52,668 nucleotides of DNA from Akkermansiaceae bacterium (GCA_903827375.1 CAIKHZ010000129.1:1-52668); one strand, 5' to 3'; numbered from the stretch's first letter, positions 16,129 through 25,498 are shown. Made by a program: numbers and translations. Notes: generated from the letters alone by a model not told the origin.

Positions 16129-19098
16129 TCAGCCGCTTGGGGTGCTGGAGGTATCATTGCCCCGGAAGTCCACCTCAAACACCGCTCCAGGCCCGGCACA
16201 GATTTCCAGCCGCCCGCCAAGTTGGCGGGCCAAATCGCCGACCACCTTAAGCCCCAGCGATGTGAGCTGCGCCAAGTCAAACTCCGGCGGCAGACCCACC
16301 CCATCGTCGGCCACGCGCAGACGCCAGACGGGGCCGCCCTCAAGCGCTTGAAGTTCGACGCGCAACACGCCGCTGCGGCCATCCGGATAGGCATGTTTGA
16401 GAACATTGGTGACCAACTCGTTGACAAGCAAGCCGCAGGGGATGGCCTTGTCAATTTCTAGCAGGCCTGGAGCCAAATCCATCTGAAGCCGAATGGTGCC
16501 GGAGGTGGCCGCCGAGCTGAGCACCAATTGAGTGCAAAGGCTCCTGAGATATGCGGCAAGGTCCACGGCGGCTAGATTGTCGGAACGGTAGAGGTGCTCA
16601 TGGATCAAGGCCATGGAACCCACCCGGCCCCGCATATCTAACAACGCCAACTTGGCATCGGTGCTTGCGATCCGGTTCGCCTGAAGGTTCAGCAAGCTAC
16701 TGATAATTTGCAGATTGTTCTTCACCCGGTGATGAATCTCCTTGAGCAGGACGACCTTGTCGGCCAGTGCCACCTGCAGCGCAGCCTCCACCTGTTTGCG
16801 CTCGGTAATATCCTGGAAGAAACCATAGACCCGCTGGTGCTTTAAATCTACCTGGCCGATGACCTTGACACAGCGCAAGTTGCCTTTGGCGGTGATAATT
16901 TCCAATTCCAGGTCGAACGACTCGCCCTCCATGACGGCCGCTTTGACCGCCCGCTCAATCGTCGGCCGAGACTCAGGGGTATAGAAACTGACACCGGCAT
17001 CGACGGTTGGATTGAAGGTGCGATCCAATTCGTGGATCCTGTAAATCTCATCCGTCCAAGTTTGCTGTCCAGTGAGCACATTGAATTCCCAGCCACCTAC
17101 TTTTCCAACCTCCTCCGTCTCAGTGAGCATGCGATGGCTCTTCGCCAGTAACCCCGCTCCTGCCGCCCGCTCCCGATGAAAGCGATCTAACTGCTGCCAC
17201 CAAATCAGCCCCGCCCCGCCCGCCACACTGAAAAGTAAAATGCCGACCACCCCAAATACCTGCCAGAATTGCCTGTGCATTGGCGCTTGCGCCTCCGCAG
17301 CATCCACCTTGGTCACCAAGTACCACGGCGAATCAGGCAGCGCCAGCGCGACACTGAGCACTGGCACACCACGGTAGTCCACACCTTGGATAAATCCTGA
17401 ATGCCCCGAGACAGCTTGGACGGCGGGAATTTCATGCCGCTGCAATGGCACGCGCAAGTTCAATGCGGCATCCTGCCGAAACCGCAGGTCATTCAGATAA
17501 ACCACCTCATTGCCTTCCCGGCGCAGCAGCAGCGTCTCCGACGTCGGGCTGGACTTGGAAGAGCGCTGGATCAGCGGATTCAGATAGACGTCCGGGTCGA
17601 TGCGCAACACGAGCAGGCCCAGAGGCGGACGAGCCGGTTTCGCCTCGTCGAAAATGGGCACCATGACGGCCAGATACACGTCCTGATTGAATTCGTTGCG
17701 ATAGAAATCCTGCAACACCACCTTATCCGATCGAAGGATTTCCCCTGATATCTGCGAAATGAGCGCTGCCACCGGCTCCTCCGCTTTCGGCACCGTCATC
17801 CGGGGGACGCCTTGGGAGTCGAGTAGGAAAACCCGGTTATATTGATAGGCTGATTGATATTTGCCGAGCCACGTTTGTAGTTCGAAGGAAGCATCGGCGT
17901 CCGCAGGTGTTTCCAGCACGCGCCGGGCCAGGGCGGCAATAGCCGCGTTGTGAAAGAGTACGCGGCCATCCGCAAGCCGCTCTTCGCGGTAGCGCGACAA
18001 TTGGTCCGCTTTGAATTGCGCCAGGAAAGCGAGCCCCTGCTCGATGACGGCGTGATGTTTTCGCGCCAGACTCCGATAATACAAAACCCCGGTGGTAACA
18101 ATACCCGCCCCCAGCAGCAGCCCGATAGCAACGAAAACCGTTTGAGCCGGACGCTCGCACTCCTTGTTAGATGCTCGACCGTCGAACGCTGCATGGAGGA
18201 TCAGCATGGGCACGATCAAGATTGCCAGCAGCATCTGCAGGTTGATCAAATTCAGATTCTGGCTTTCGCCCTGATATGCCTCCAGGCCGAATGCCACCCC
18301 GCCGATTTTCATCGCAGCAAAGGCGGCAAGGAGACTCAGGGCCACCTGAGAATCACAGCGGCACACGATCCACATCAGCAGCGGCAAGGCGAGAAACGTC
18401 ACTATCTCCTCAGTCTGCGGGGCCAGCCACAGCCCGAAGGCGGCCAGACAGCCGACGGCGGCAAGTTCCTCGCGACCCAAGCGGCAACCGCGAAACCCGT
18501 CACACCATGCTAGCAGCAATGGCGTTAGAAGCAACACCCCCATGCCATCGCCTATCCACCAGGTGCAGAGCGCCTCGCCTGATTGGGACCAAGGGAGAAT
18601 CCCCGCCAAGGCCAAACTGCCGACCCCGAAAACCGCGCTGATGCCCGTGCCAAGCAGGCCACCGTAACCGATGAGCCGGATCATGTCCGAGGCCCGGTGG
18701 AGCGGGTCACGGGTGGCTCCCGGCCACTGGATCAGCCACACGGCGACGACGGCGCACAACGAGTCGCCTACGCCGTTGGCGGTGGCAGCCAACAGGCCCT
18801 TGATGAGCACGCCGGCGGATGCGCTGCTGAAGTAGGTCCAGATATTGCCGACAAAGGCACCCAAGAAAATGCCCGGCCAGAGCCAATAGCCGCGACGCAG
18901 TATGGCCGCGAGGATGATACCGGAAGGCAGCCAGACTGGGGTGATGTTACCCGGCGATATGGCGAATACTTGGCTCAGACGGGCGCTGCCAGCATAAACC
19001 AGCGCCAGCATCAGGCATTCAATGAGCCGCCGCAGGCGTGTCGCCTCCGGCTCCAGTTGATAGATAGGTTGTTGGATACTGCCTCCGCTCATAAGCAA
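16129..19098 (-). CDS. MASE1 / PAS sensor histidine kinase (HisKA_2-HATPase)
   Basis: 989 residues; the start may be the ATG at 19098 or the one two codons later. Residues about 20-300 form a multi-helix MASE1-type membrane sensor (ITPVWLPSGIILAAILRRGYW, TWWIGDGMGVLLLTPLLLAW). An extracytoplasmic region of about 280 residues between membrane helices resembles a Cache sensor. Then come a PAS domain (VGGWEFNVLTGQQTWTDEIY) and PAC tail (VYGFFQDITERKQ). The kinase core has the phospho-acceptor motif EIHHRVKNN (His790), an N-box NELVTNVLKHAYP and the G-box DDGVGLP. It should autophosphorylate in response to an unknown signal and pass phosphate to a response regulator. None is encoded nearby, so it is an orphan kinase. 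Confidence 0.92.
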   Translation of the reverse strand: MLMSGGSIQQPIYQLEPEATRLRRLIECLMLALVYAGSARLSQVFAISPGNITPVWLPSGIILAAILRRGYWLWPGIFLGAFVGNIWTYFSSASAGVLIKGLLAATANGVGDSLCAVVAVWLIQWPGATRDPLHRASDMIRLIGYGGLLGTGISAVFGVGSLALAGILPWSQSGEALCTWWIGDGMGVLLLTPLLLAWCDGFRGCRLGREELAAVGCLAAFGLWLAPQTEEIVTFLALPLLMWIVCRCDSQVALSLLAAFAAMKIGGVAFGLEAYQGESQNLNLINLQMLLAILIVPMLILHAAFDGRASNKECERPAQTVFVAIGLLLGAGIVTTGVLYYRSLARKHHAVIEQGLAFLAQFKADQLSRYREERLADGRVLFHNAAIAALARRVLETPADADASFELQTWLGKYQSAYQYNRVFLLDSQGVPRMTVPKAEEPVAALISQISGEILRSDKVVLQDFYRNEFNQDVYLAVMVPIFDEAKPARPPLGLLVLRIDPDVYLNPLIQRSSKSSPTSETLLLRREGNEVVYLNDLRFRQDAALNLRVPLQRHEIPAVQAVSGHSGFIQGVDYRGVPVLSVALALPDSPWYLVTKVDAAEAQAPMHRQFWQVFGVVGILLFSVAGGAGLIWWQQLDRFHRERAAGAGLLAKSHRMLTETEEVGKVGGWEFNVLTGQQTWTDEIYRIHELDRTFNPTVDAGVSFYTPESRPTIERAVKAAVMEGESFDLELEIITAKGNLRCVKVIGQVDLKHQRVYGFFQDITERKQVEAALQVALADKVVLLKEIHHRVKNNLQIISSLLNLQANRIASTDAKLALLDMRGRVGSMALIHEHLYRSDNLAAVDLAAYLRSLCTQLVLSSAATSGTIRLQMDLAPGLLEIDKAIPCGLLVNELVTNVLKHAYPDGRSGVLRVELQALEGGPVWRLRVADDGVGLPPEFDLAQLTSLGLKVVGDLARQLGGRLEICAGPGAVFEVDFRGNDTSSTPSG

Positions 19099-19168
19099 CC
19101 AAGGTTTTCATCGTATCCTGCCACCTTCGCTATTGCTAGAAAATTGTCAGACTTTTTTAGCAGGCGCA

Positions 19169-20356
19169 TTAGCCACCGCCGGGGCATGCGCCGATGTTGA
19201 GTTTCTCACCTGCAGGGCGGACGACGCTGCCTGCCGGATGCTTGTAATATGCTTTTGGAGTTAATCTGAAATCGCCAGCCTTGCCAGGGTCGATGCCCGT
19301 TCCGAGCGCTGCACTGCGCGGTGCCAGCCGGTAGTCGGCATGCGGGGCATCCATGAATACCGCTGCCGGATCGGCCACAAGATTATTGCTAGATTCTCCC
19401 GGTCCGCTGAGCGCGGAAGTGGTTCCGGTGATGACATTATTGATAACCCGCACGATGGGCGGAGTGCCTGCGACGCGCAGAAACCCCGCCGATGCCCCGC
19501 GCTCATTGATATAGGTGTTGTTGATCACATAAAGCTCCTGCACGGGATTTTTCGCGCCCTCCGCTGCGTAGGAAACCGCGATGCCATTCTCGGCATGAGG
19601 GCCGTGCTGGATGATGTTTCCGATAATGAAACTGCGGCCGCCATTGGGCAGGTCGATCACATAACTCGAAGATCCGTCCTGCTCATCCATCAGACGGTTG
19701 TACAAGATGAAATTCGTCAGGGCGCGGCTTTTCACCAGATGGCCGGTCTTCGCCTGCCGGGATGCGCAAAACTGCAGAGTGAAGCTGCGCACTTGACCGA
19801 TGTAGAGGTTATGTGAATATCCATCTCCAGCCCCGTTTCGGGCAAATTCACTGTATTCAACCCATATGTCGCTCGCCGCATTGGCACCGGTTAGTATGCC
19901 GTTCTCGTTGTCATGAAAACTGCAGTGCCTCACCACCAACCCCTTGCCTTCTTGACGTATGCCCGCCCCATTGCGATCCGCCACCCGGCAGTCTGAGAAT
20001 TCCATATTCTCCACAGTCGTATCGTCGCCGCGAATCACCCAGATGGCTTTCTGCTCAGCGCTCTTACCGGCGGCACTCAGGTGCGCCCGACCATTGACAC
20101 CGCGGAGGGTTAGGCGGCTCGCCGACCACACCGCCACATCCCCGGGATACTCGCCGGCCTCAATTTCAACGATATCACCATCCTTGGCGGCGGCCGCCGC
20201 CGCACTGGGCGTTAGATATGTTTGGCCCGGGCCGACGTGCAAGCTTCTGCCCGCTGCATCCCCTGCCGCCTGCAACGAGGTCATCTGAAACGAGACTAGA
20301 GCGGCGAGGGAAATAACCAAGGCCAACCGATGTTCAACGGTATTCTTCATGGGCAT
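19169..20356 (-). CDS. Exported right-handed parallel beta-helix protein
   Basis: About 395 residues from the ATG at 20356 (MPMKN; 20350 is an alternative), giving a signal peptide LALVISLAALVSFQMTSLQA. The mature part starts LHVGPGQTYLTPSAAAAAAKDGD, the typical first coil of pectate-lyase-like beta-helices. Repeated strands follow (IWVIRGDDTTVENMEFSDC, GLVVRHCSFHDNENGILTG, FTLQFCASRQAKTGHLVKS, ELYVINNTYINERGASAGF). Members of this fold bind or cleave extracellular polysaccharides; no catalytic residues can be assigned. It is a single gene upstream of the sensor kinase on the same strand. Confidence 0.8.
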   Translation of the reverse strand: MPMKNTVEHRLALVISLAALVSFQMTSLQAAGDAAGRSLHVGPGQTYLTPSAAAAAAKDGDIVEIEAGEYPGDVAVWSASRLTLRGVNGRAHLSAAGKSAEQKAIWVIRGDDTTVENMEFSDCRVADRNGAGIRQEGKGLVVRHCSFHDNENGILTGANAASDIWVEYSEFARNGAGDGYSHNLYIGQVRSFTLQFCASRQAKTGHLVKSRALTNFILYNRLMDEQDGSSSYVIDLPNGGRSFIIGNIIQHGPHAENGIAVSYAAEGAKNPVQELYVINNTYINERGASAGFLRVAGTPPIVRVINNVITGTTSALSGPGESSNNLVADPAAVFMDAPHADYRLAPRSAALGTGIDPGKAGDFRLTPKAYYKHPAGSVVRPAGEKLNIGACPGGG

Positions 20357-20444
20357 GTTGGCATGCTTGAATGGATCGATCCAACCAACAAGCGAATTAT
20401 TCTTCAGGTCCCTTGATCCCGTCAAGATGGCATCTTCATGAGAC

Positions 20445-21806
20445 TCATATCAAATGAGACTCACCGGGCTGCGGTACGATCACTTCGGTGTCGGGCAAGC
20501 GGCGATTGAGTTCTTGGCAAAACCAGCCAATGGCCGGTGCGTCCCCGTGAACCAAAAAGGCCTTCTTCGGCCGCACCTTCACAATGTAATCCGCGATGGC
20601 TTCACGCGTCGCATGACCGCTGAAATCAAATACCCGCATCTCACAGTGCAACGGCACCGGAGGATAGGCCGGATCTAGCAACACCTCCTCGCCCGGTTTC
20701 GCGCAACGAATGCGGCCACCCGGCGAGGCCGGATCCGCGTACCCGACAAAAAACAAGCCGTGGCGCTTGTTCTCCAAAACCCCTTGGCGGGCAAAATTGT
20801 TAGATACTGTTTTTTCGGTCATCATGCCGCTGGAGAGTGCGTAAATGCAACCGGAGACAAAGGGAATTGAGCCACGGTTCTTGCGTGCGCCGGTCTCCAA
20901 TTCCATGTCTGTTAGAAAATTGAAGCCTGGAAGTTGGCGGCGCGACACGCCGCTGAAGCTATCGAAGATATGGGTCATTTTCGTACTGAGTCCGCCGATA
21001 TAGACCGGGGTTTTTTTAGGGATGAGGTGCTGGCGTTTGAAGCGGTGGATCATTGCCAACACTTCCTGGGTTTTTCCGATGGCAAACACCGGAATGAGCA
21101 CCGAACCCTTGCGGGCTAACACCCGGGAAATTGCCTCCGCAAAGGCGTCTTCCTCGCTGACCCGGGTGTAATCCGGCCGCCGGACGTGGTTGCCGCGGGT
21201 TGTCTCGACGATGATGGCATCCACCGGCACCTCGGGAAACACCGCCCCTTTTTGCAATGAGGCATCCTCGAAATTCACATCGCCGGTGTAGAGGATGCGC
21301 TTGCCCTCAGCCTGGAGGGTGACGCCGACCGAGCCGAGGATGTGCCCGGCGTCGTGGAAGGTGGCGCGGATCGAGCCGTTGGCATCGAGATCGAATGGGC
21401 GCTCGACGGCCCGGCGTTCGAAGGATTTTTTATGTTCGTCGAGTTCTCGGTGCTCAAAGAGTGGATACTCGGCTATCCCCAACTCGATGCGCTTGGATTG
21501 CATGACATTGACCGAATTATGCAGCAATGCGAGTGCCAGATCGGCGGTCTCTTCCGTTAGGAAAACCTTAGCTTGGGGCTGGGATTCGAGCAAAACCGGC
21601 AGCGTGCCGACGTGGTCGAGGTGCGAGTGAGTGATGATCGCGGAATCGATGCTGCCGTCCTCAATCATCTCGAAATGTGGGATGGCCTCGGCCCCCTCGT
21701 GCTTCGGGTGCATGCCGGCATCGAGCACGATACGGGCGTTAGAAGTTTCGAGCAAATAGGAATTTGCGCCGATTTCGGCGTGACGACAGAGACTTTTAAA
21801 AATCAT
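20445..21806 (-). CDS. Metallo-beta-lactamase fold hydrolase with beta-CASP and RMMBL-like regions
   Basis: 453 residues from the ATG at 21806 (MIFKSLCRHAEIGANSYLLE); the open frame to 22028 overlaps the next gene and is not used. Metal ligands: H60-x-H62-x-D64-H65 (THSHLDHVG), the His of HDAGHILGS, the Asp of YTGDVNFED and a C-terminal His in FLVHGDA. The insert from about 200 (VETTRGNHVRR, VLIPVFAIGKTQEVLAMI, VYIGGLSTKMTHIF) is the beta-CASP domain of CPSF73/RNase J-type nucleases. Family knowledge suggests an RNA-processing nuclease or related exonuclease; the exact substrate is unknown. A TTGACA -35-like box lies upstream (minus strand, near 21857-21862) without a clear -10. Confidence 0.85.
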   Translation of the reverse strand: MIFKSLCRHAEIGANSYLLETSNARIVLDAGMHPKHEGAEAIPHFEMIEDGSIDSAIITHSHLDHVGTLPVLLESQPQAKVFLTEETADLALALLHNSVNVMQSKRIELGIAEYPLFEHRELDEHKKSFERRAVERPFDLDANGSIRATFHDAGHILGSVGVTLQAEGKRILYTGDVNFEDASLQKGAVFPEVPVDAIIVETTRGNHVRRPDYTRVSEEDAFAEAISRVLARKGSVLIPVFAIGKTQEVLAMIHRFKRQHLIPKKTPVYIGGLSTKMTHIFDSFSGVSRRQLPGFNFLTDMELETGARKNRGSIPFVSGCIYALSSGMMTEKTVSNNFARQGVLENKRHGLFFVGYADPASPGGRIRCAKPGEEVLLDPAYPPVPLHCEMRVFDFSGHATREAIADYIVKVRPKKAFLVHGDAPAIGWFCQELNRRLPDTEVIVPQPGESHLI

Positions 21807-21874
21807 GAATGAGGGGCTATGGCAGGGAGCGTGCAGGGATCTGCTGGATTTGTCAACCCGCGCCTTGCATCGGA

Positions 21875-22630
21875 TCAGAGGCCAGTCGGGCGATCGATGA
21901 AGGACGACGGCAAGGCGAAGTGCTGCGAGAGGGCTTTGGCGAGGGCTTTGACGCCGAAGGTCTCGGTGGCATAGTGCCCGGCCAAGAACAAGTTGATCCC
22001 CAATTCCTCCGCTAGAGGAAAACTCCAATGAGGGCCTTCCCCGGTAACAAACGCATCAACCCCCGCCGCCGCCACCCGCGCCACTTCGCTGCCCGCCCCG
22101 CCTGTGACCAGGCCCACCGAGGTGATTTTCGCCGGCCCTCCGGCACACACGTGCACCGGCCCGCCGACGGCTTGCATCAGTTGCCGCCCGAGCTCATTCG
22201 GGGTGCCATCCCAAGCGCCCCGCAGCCCGATGGCCAGGCCTTTCCAATCCAGGAACGGCGTCACTTCTCGCATCCCGATCGCCTGCGCCAAACCGTGGTT
22301 GTTCCCCCATTGCGGGTGCACATCGAGCGGCAAATGGGCAGAATAGATCGCCAGTCCTGCGTCCATGGCGGTCTTGATTTTGCGGTAAAATGCGCCGCGC
22401 AGGGGTTGAGCGCCTTGCCAGAACATCCCGTGATGCACCAGCAACAGGCCCGGCCCACCTGCCGCCGCCGCTTCCACCACCCCCAGTGAGGCGTCCACTG
22501 CGGCGATGATTCGCCCGACCTTTCCCTCATTGGCGAGTTGCAAGCCATTGAGGGCACCCGGATAGTCCGGAATGGTGGCAATGGCCAAGTGCTCATCCAG
22601 AAACGCGACCAAGTCATTCAGCAAAATCAT
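21875..22630 (-). CDS. Nif3-like dinuclear metal centre protein
   Basis: 251 residues, the usual length of Nif3/YbgI proteins. Metal-binding motifs are visible: VHHGMFW, the H-x-x-x-D of SAHLPLDVHPQWGNNHGLA, and the late GHYATE. Glycine-rich VGLVTGGAGSEVARVAAAGVDAFVTGE is characteristic. The proteins form toroidal hexamers with two metal ions per subunit; the reaction is not settled (some members are called GTP cyclohydrolase I type 2). Its ATG overlaps the stop codon of the upstream pseudouridine synthase gene (ATGA at 22627-22630), so translation is likely coupled. Confidence 0.92.
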   Translation of the reverse strand: MILLNDLVAFLDEHLAIATIPDYPGALNGLQLANEGKVGRIIAAVDASLGVVEAAAAGGPGLLLVHHGMFWQGAQPLRGAFYRKIKTAMDAGLAIYSAHLPLDVHPQWGNNHGLAQAIGMREVTPFLDWKGLAIGLRGAWDGTPNELGRQLMQAVGGPVHVCAGGPAKITSVGLVTGGAGSEVARVAAAGVDAFVTGEGPHWSFPLAEELGINLFLAGHYATETFGVKALAKALSQHFALPSSFIDRPTGL

Positions 22631-23445
22631 GTGTCAGCATAGTCATGCCGCCGCCAAATCACAACCTCTGCATCGTCCACCACGTCTTTTCCCGCCACAA
22701 AGTCGCGCAGGTCCTTCGCCAGATCCGCCCGCCACTCGACGATGCGGCCGGCCCATGGCACAGCCAACACCGCAGCATGCAATGCGTGGCGGGGCAGCAA
22801 CAAGCGCCGCGCGAGGTCCGGCGTCCAGCCAGCGGCCATCCATTCGAGGTATTCCGATCCGCTGGCGGAGTACAGTTTATCACCCGCGACAGGATGGCCG
22901 CCATAGGCCAAATGCACGCGGATTTGGTGCATGCGACCCGTTTCCGGAAAGCACCGCAACAAGCTGAAGCGCCCATCCCGGCGTTCAAATCGTTCGATCA
23001 CCTCAAACCGCGTCCGGCAGCCTTTACCCATTGGATGCACCATCTGGCGCACCCAGATCGCCGAATCGCCGACGTCGCCCGCCCGCAACATCGGAGCATC
23101 ACACACCCATGCCTGAGCCTGCGGCCAGCCCATTACCACCGCCAGATATTCCTTGCGGGCTTCCCGACGCATGAAAACACCCCCGAGCAGGCGAGCCGCA
23201 GCCGCGTGCTTCGCCACCAACACCAACCCGCTCGTCTCACGGTCCAGACGCGTCACGACCCCGGGGGTTGCCCCGTTGGCCATCTCGTAAGCCAACAACA
23301 ACTGAATTCCACCTAGCAAGGTTGGCTCCGGCCGACGATTGGCCGGATGGACGATGAGCGGCGCTGGCTTGTCCACCACGATCCAATCGTCGGTCTCATC
23401 AATGACCTTGAAGTTGACTACGACTTGCAGGCTCATGGGCGCCAC
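22627..23445 (-). CDS. RluA-family pseudouridine synthase without S4 domain
   Basis: 272 residues. The catalytic motif reads TRLDRETSG with Asp68; the family norm is HRLD, so the His is replaced by Thr. Other family motifs are intact: WIVVDKPAPLIVHPA near the start, ARKEYLAVV, FPETGRMHQIRVHL and GGHPVAGDKLY. The N-terminus starts directly with the catalytic fold, with no S4 RNA-binding domain. It should isomerise uridine in tRNA or rRNA; the target position is unknown. It is the first gene of a two-gene unit overlapping the nif3-like gene by 4 bp. Confidence 0.9.
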   Translation of the reverse strand: MAPMSLQVVVNFKVIDETDDWIVVDKPAPLIVHPANRRPEPTLLGGIQLLLAYEMANGATPGVVTRLDRETSGLVLVAKHAAAARLLGGVFMRREARKEYLAVVMGWPQAQAWVCDAPMLRAGDVGDSAIWVRQMVHPMGKGCRTRFEVIERFERRDGRFSLLRCFPETGRMHQIRVHLAYGGHPVAGDKLYSASGSEYLEWMAAGWTPDLARRLLLPRHALHAAVLAVPWAGRIVEWRADLAKDLRDFVAGKDVVDDAEVVIWRRHDYADT

Positions 23446-23458
23446 TCCGCGTTAGACC

Positions 23459-24454
23459 TCATGGGTTGGAGTATGGATCTTTTGGCAGATCATTGGCGGC
23501 GGGGGGCACCACCGCACCAGGGCTCGTCGCGGTTGGTGTCACAAATTGGGTCGGGCTGAGCAGCGCTTTCAATTCATCGCTCCACTCCTTGGCATGACGG
23601 TGCACGAGGTGCTTCTCAATATGGGCGATCATGCGCGTCGCCGCCCCACGCTGGTCGCCACAGCGGAACAAGTCGGTTTCCATCTGCCATTGCAGGTCAG
23701 GCAGCGTCTCAGTTACAAATTTCTCCTGAGCCACGTCTGGCACGAGCGGCTTGCCGTTGAATTTCCCCTTGGAATGGACGTTCTCAAAGAACACTCCTTC
23801 CTGGCGCAGACGTTTGAGCCAACCCGCTCGCAGCGCTAGAATATCGCCACTCGCCCGGCACTTCGGCAGCAATACCGTATCGTAAATTTGAGCCAAATTG
23901 ATCGGCGAAAACGGCCATTTTTCCAGTTTGACCCCCGCAATGTCATAGGCGCGGGCAAACACGGAACTGGTGGCGTTCTGCCCCAAAATCTCCTGCTGGC
24001 TGGTGAGAGTGGGCACGTCACCGAACAAATCATCAACGATTTGTTGAGCTTCCGGGGCCAACTTGTTGAGATCTGCCTTGTCCGAGGCCGCCTGCAACGT
24101 GAGCACCAACCAGCGCAACTGGTGCATCAGTGCGCGGCGCGTCGTCGGATCGTTTAGGTGCTCCTCTTGCCGCTTTTTCCAATCGTTGAACTCCGATGAC
24201 TTGCGATGCTTGTCCTCAAAGTTGACCTTTTTCTCACACTTCAAATAGAATTCCATGACGGTTTTCTCATCGCCCATGGCACCGCGGTAGGCGCTGATGG
24301 CAGCGCGAAACCGGGCATCCACCCGTCCAGTTACGGTCTCGCGAAGTTTCTCCAAATTCTCCAGCAGTGTCTTACGGTCTGCCTGCGACAATGGATCAGC
24401 TGTCAATCTAACACTAAAACCTCCGAGACACAAAACGAGAAACAAGGCACGCAT
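23459..24454 (-). CDS. Uncharacterised exported helical protein
   Basis: 331 residues from the ATG at 24454 (MRALFLVLCLGGFSVRLTADP), which gives a clean signal peptide; the open frame to 24541 runs into the tRNA gene and is not used. The mature protein is helix-rich and charged (ADRKTLLENLEKLRETVTGRV … KCEKKVNFEDKHRKSSEFND), with a Pro/Thr/Ala C-terminus ending LPKDPYSNP. I do not recognise a family or catalytic motif. It lies between tRNA-Val and the pseudouridine synthase gene on the same strand. Probably a periplasmic protein restricted to this lineage; that is inference. Confidence 0.7.
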   Translation of the reverse strand: MRALFLVLCLGGFSVRLTADPLSQADRKTLLENLEKLRETVTGRVDARFRAAISAYRGAMGDEKTVMEFYLKCEKKVNFEDKHRKSSEFNDWKKRQEEHLNDPTTRRALMHQLRWLVLTLQAASDKADLNKLAPEAQQIVDDLFGDVPTLTSQQEILGQNATSSVFARAYDIAGVKLEKWPFSPINLAQIYDTVLLPKCRASGDILALRAGWLKRLRQEGVFFENVHSKGKFNGKPLVPDVAQEKFVTETLPDLQWQMETDLFRCGDQRGAATRMIAHIEKHLVHRHAKEWSDELKALLSPTQFVTPTATSPGAVVPPAANDLPKDPYSNP

Positions 24455-24533
24455 GCAACAGTCATCGCAAATCCCCTCCCCCAAGCCAAGCCCGAAGCCG
24501 CAAAAAACGCGGAATTTTCTCCGCCTAGATGGC

Positions 24534-24608
24534 TGGTGCACGAGGAGGGGATCGAACCCCCGACCGACCGGGTGTAAACCGGTTGCTCTACCGCTGAGCT
24601 ACTCGTGC
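24534..24608 (-). tRNA. tRNA-Val (anticodon UAC), CCA encoded
   Basis: On the minus strand the acceptor stem GCACGAG/CTCGTGC closes with discriminator A and an encoded CCA (24534-24536). The D arm has AGCTCAGCGGTAGAGC, the anticodon arm ACCGG-TTTACAC-CCGGT shows anticodon UAC for valine GUA, and the T arm has GGGGGTTCGATCCCC. All four arms pair. A GGGCTTGATT block lies upstream and may be part of its promoter. Confidence 0.96.
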
Positions 24609-24704
24609 GGGAAGCGCTGAAGATGGCGGGTACGTGTGGGAAATCAAGCCCTGAGTGTTGCAGACTTGCGAAGTGCCGTGCAAAGTGGTTGGTTGCTCTC
24701 ACGC

Positions 24705-25169
24705 ATGCATTTACGTTTATCGGATCAAGAACTCGCCACACTGGTGGAAATGGTCAGCCTCGCCGCGAATGTGGCCTCATGGAACCAGAAGGACTCGGCC
24801 GATGTGCAGGTGGCAACATACGAAGCTTTGGAGAGCAAAATCCTTGAGCGTGCCGGGCATGCCGGGCTCGCTGGTTGGATTGAGTTTGATGAGGAAAACC
24901 AGCGGTTCCGGGTCAAGCCAGAGGTGGAGGAGGGCTTGTTTTATCACGAATGTTACGATGAGTTCCGCAACGAGAGTTTTTGGGAGGAATTGGCGGTGAG
25001 GCTCGCCGACCGCGATTTGGTCCGCGCCATCGGCATGCAGGCTTGGGAGAAACTCACCGAGGAAGAGCGCCGGACCCGCACGGCCGCCTGGGAAAAACGT
25101 TACTGGGACGAGTTCTCCAAACATGGGGTCGATCACGTTGTCGTCGTCGCCCCGCAGGGCCAGGGTTGA
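24705..25169 (+). CDS. Hypothetical acidic cytosolic protein
   Basis: 154 residues from the ATG at 24705 (MHLRLSDQELATLVEMVSLA); a GTG at 24636 would add 23 residues of weaker character. The protein is acidic, helix-rich and has no signal peptide or membrane segment. Notable stretches are VATYEALESKILERAG, FYHECYDEFRNESFWEELAVRLADRDL and EERRTRTAAWEKRYWDEF. I do not recognise the family. It is divergent from tRNA-Val and converges with map across the hairpin-array region. Confidence 0.65.
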   Translation: MHLRLSDQELATLVEMVSLAANVASWNQKDSADVQVATYEALESKILERAGHAGLAGWIEFDEENQRFRVKPEVEEGLFYHECYDEFRNESFWEELAVRLADRDLVRAIGMQAWEKLTEEERRTRTAAWEKRYWDEFSKHGVDHVVVVAPQGQG

Positions 25170-25296
25170 GGCAATTACGACCCCTGACCTTTGGCCTGAT
25201 CTTGGAGTCATCGGCCACTTGGGCTCTCAGACAATGATCACAGTTCCTGATCCCGGAGAAAAATGATTGGGCACATTTTTCCAGGTTTGGATTTCC

Positions 25297-25498
25297 GGGC
25301 CAACGGCCCATCCTATGATAGCCTTGGGCAACGCCCAAGACACGCGCAATGATGATGTTCGAGGGCTGAAAGCCCGGCATATATGGCCAGCCCCGGCGTC
25401 CAAGGCCGCATGGGGCGGGCTTTCAGCCCTCAATAAAATCGATTTAATCGCTACCCAGGGCGATGCCCTGGGCTGGCATATTGCCGGGCCGTTGGCCC
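25297..25498. repeat. Nested inverted-repeat array of six GGGC/GCCC hairpins
   Basis: The 424-bp stretch between the hypothetical gene and map holds no credible gene. It contains six mini-hairpins: GGGCC-AAC-GGCCC (25297-25309), CTTGGGC-AAC-GCCCAAG (25323-25339), GGGCT-GAA-AGCCC (25363-25375), GGGCT-TTC-AGCCC (25417-25429), CCCAGGGC-GAT-GCCCTGGG (25454-25472) and GGGCC-GTT-GGCCC (25486-25498). They are mirrored: the first and sixth are reverse complements, the third and fourth extend to a perfect 16-bp inverted pair (25361-25376 and 25416-25431), and the second and fifth resemble each other. A weaker outer pair (near 25257-25274 and 25504-25521) extends the symmetry. It looks like a noncoding dispersed or MITE-like palindromic element and may act as a bidirectional transcription barrier. 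Confidence 0.85.
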
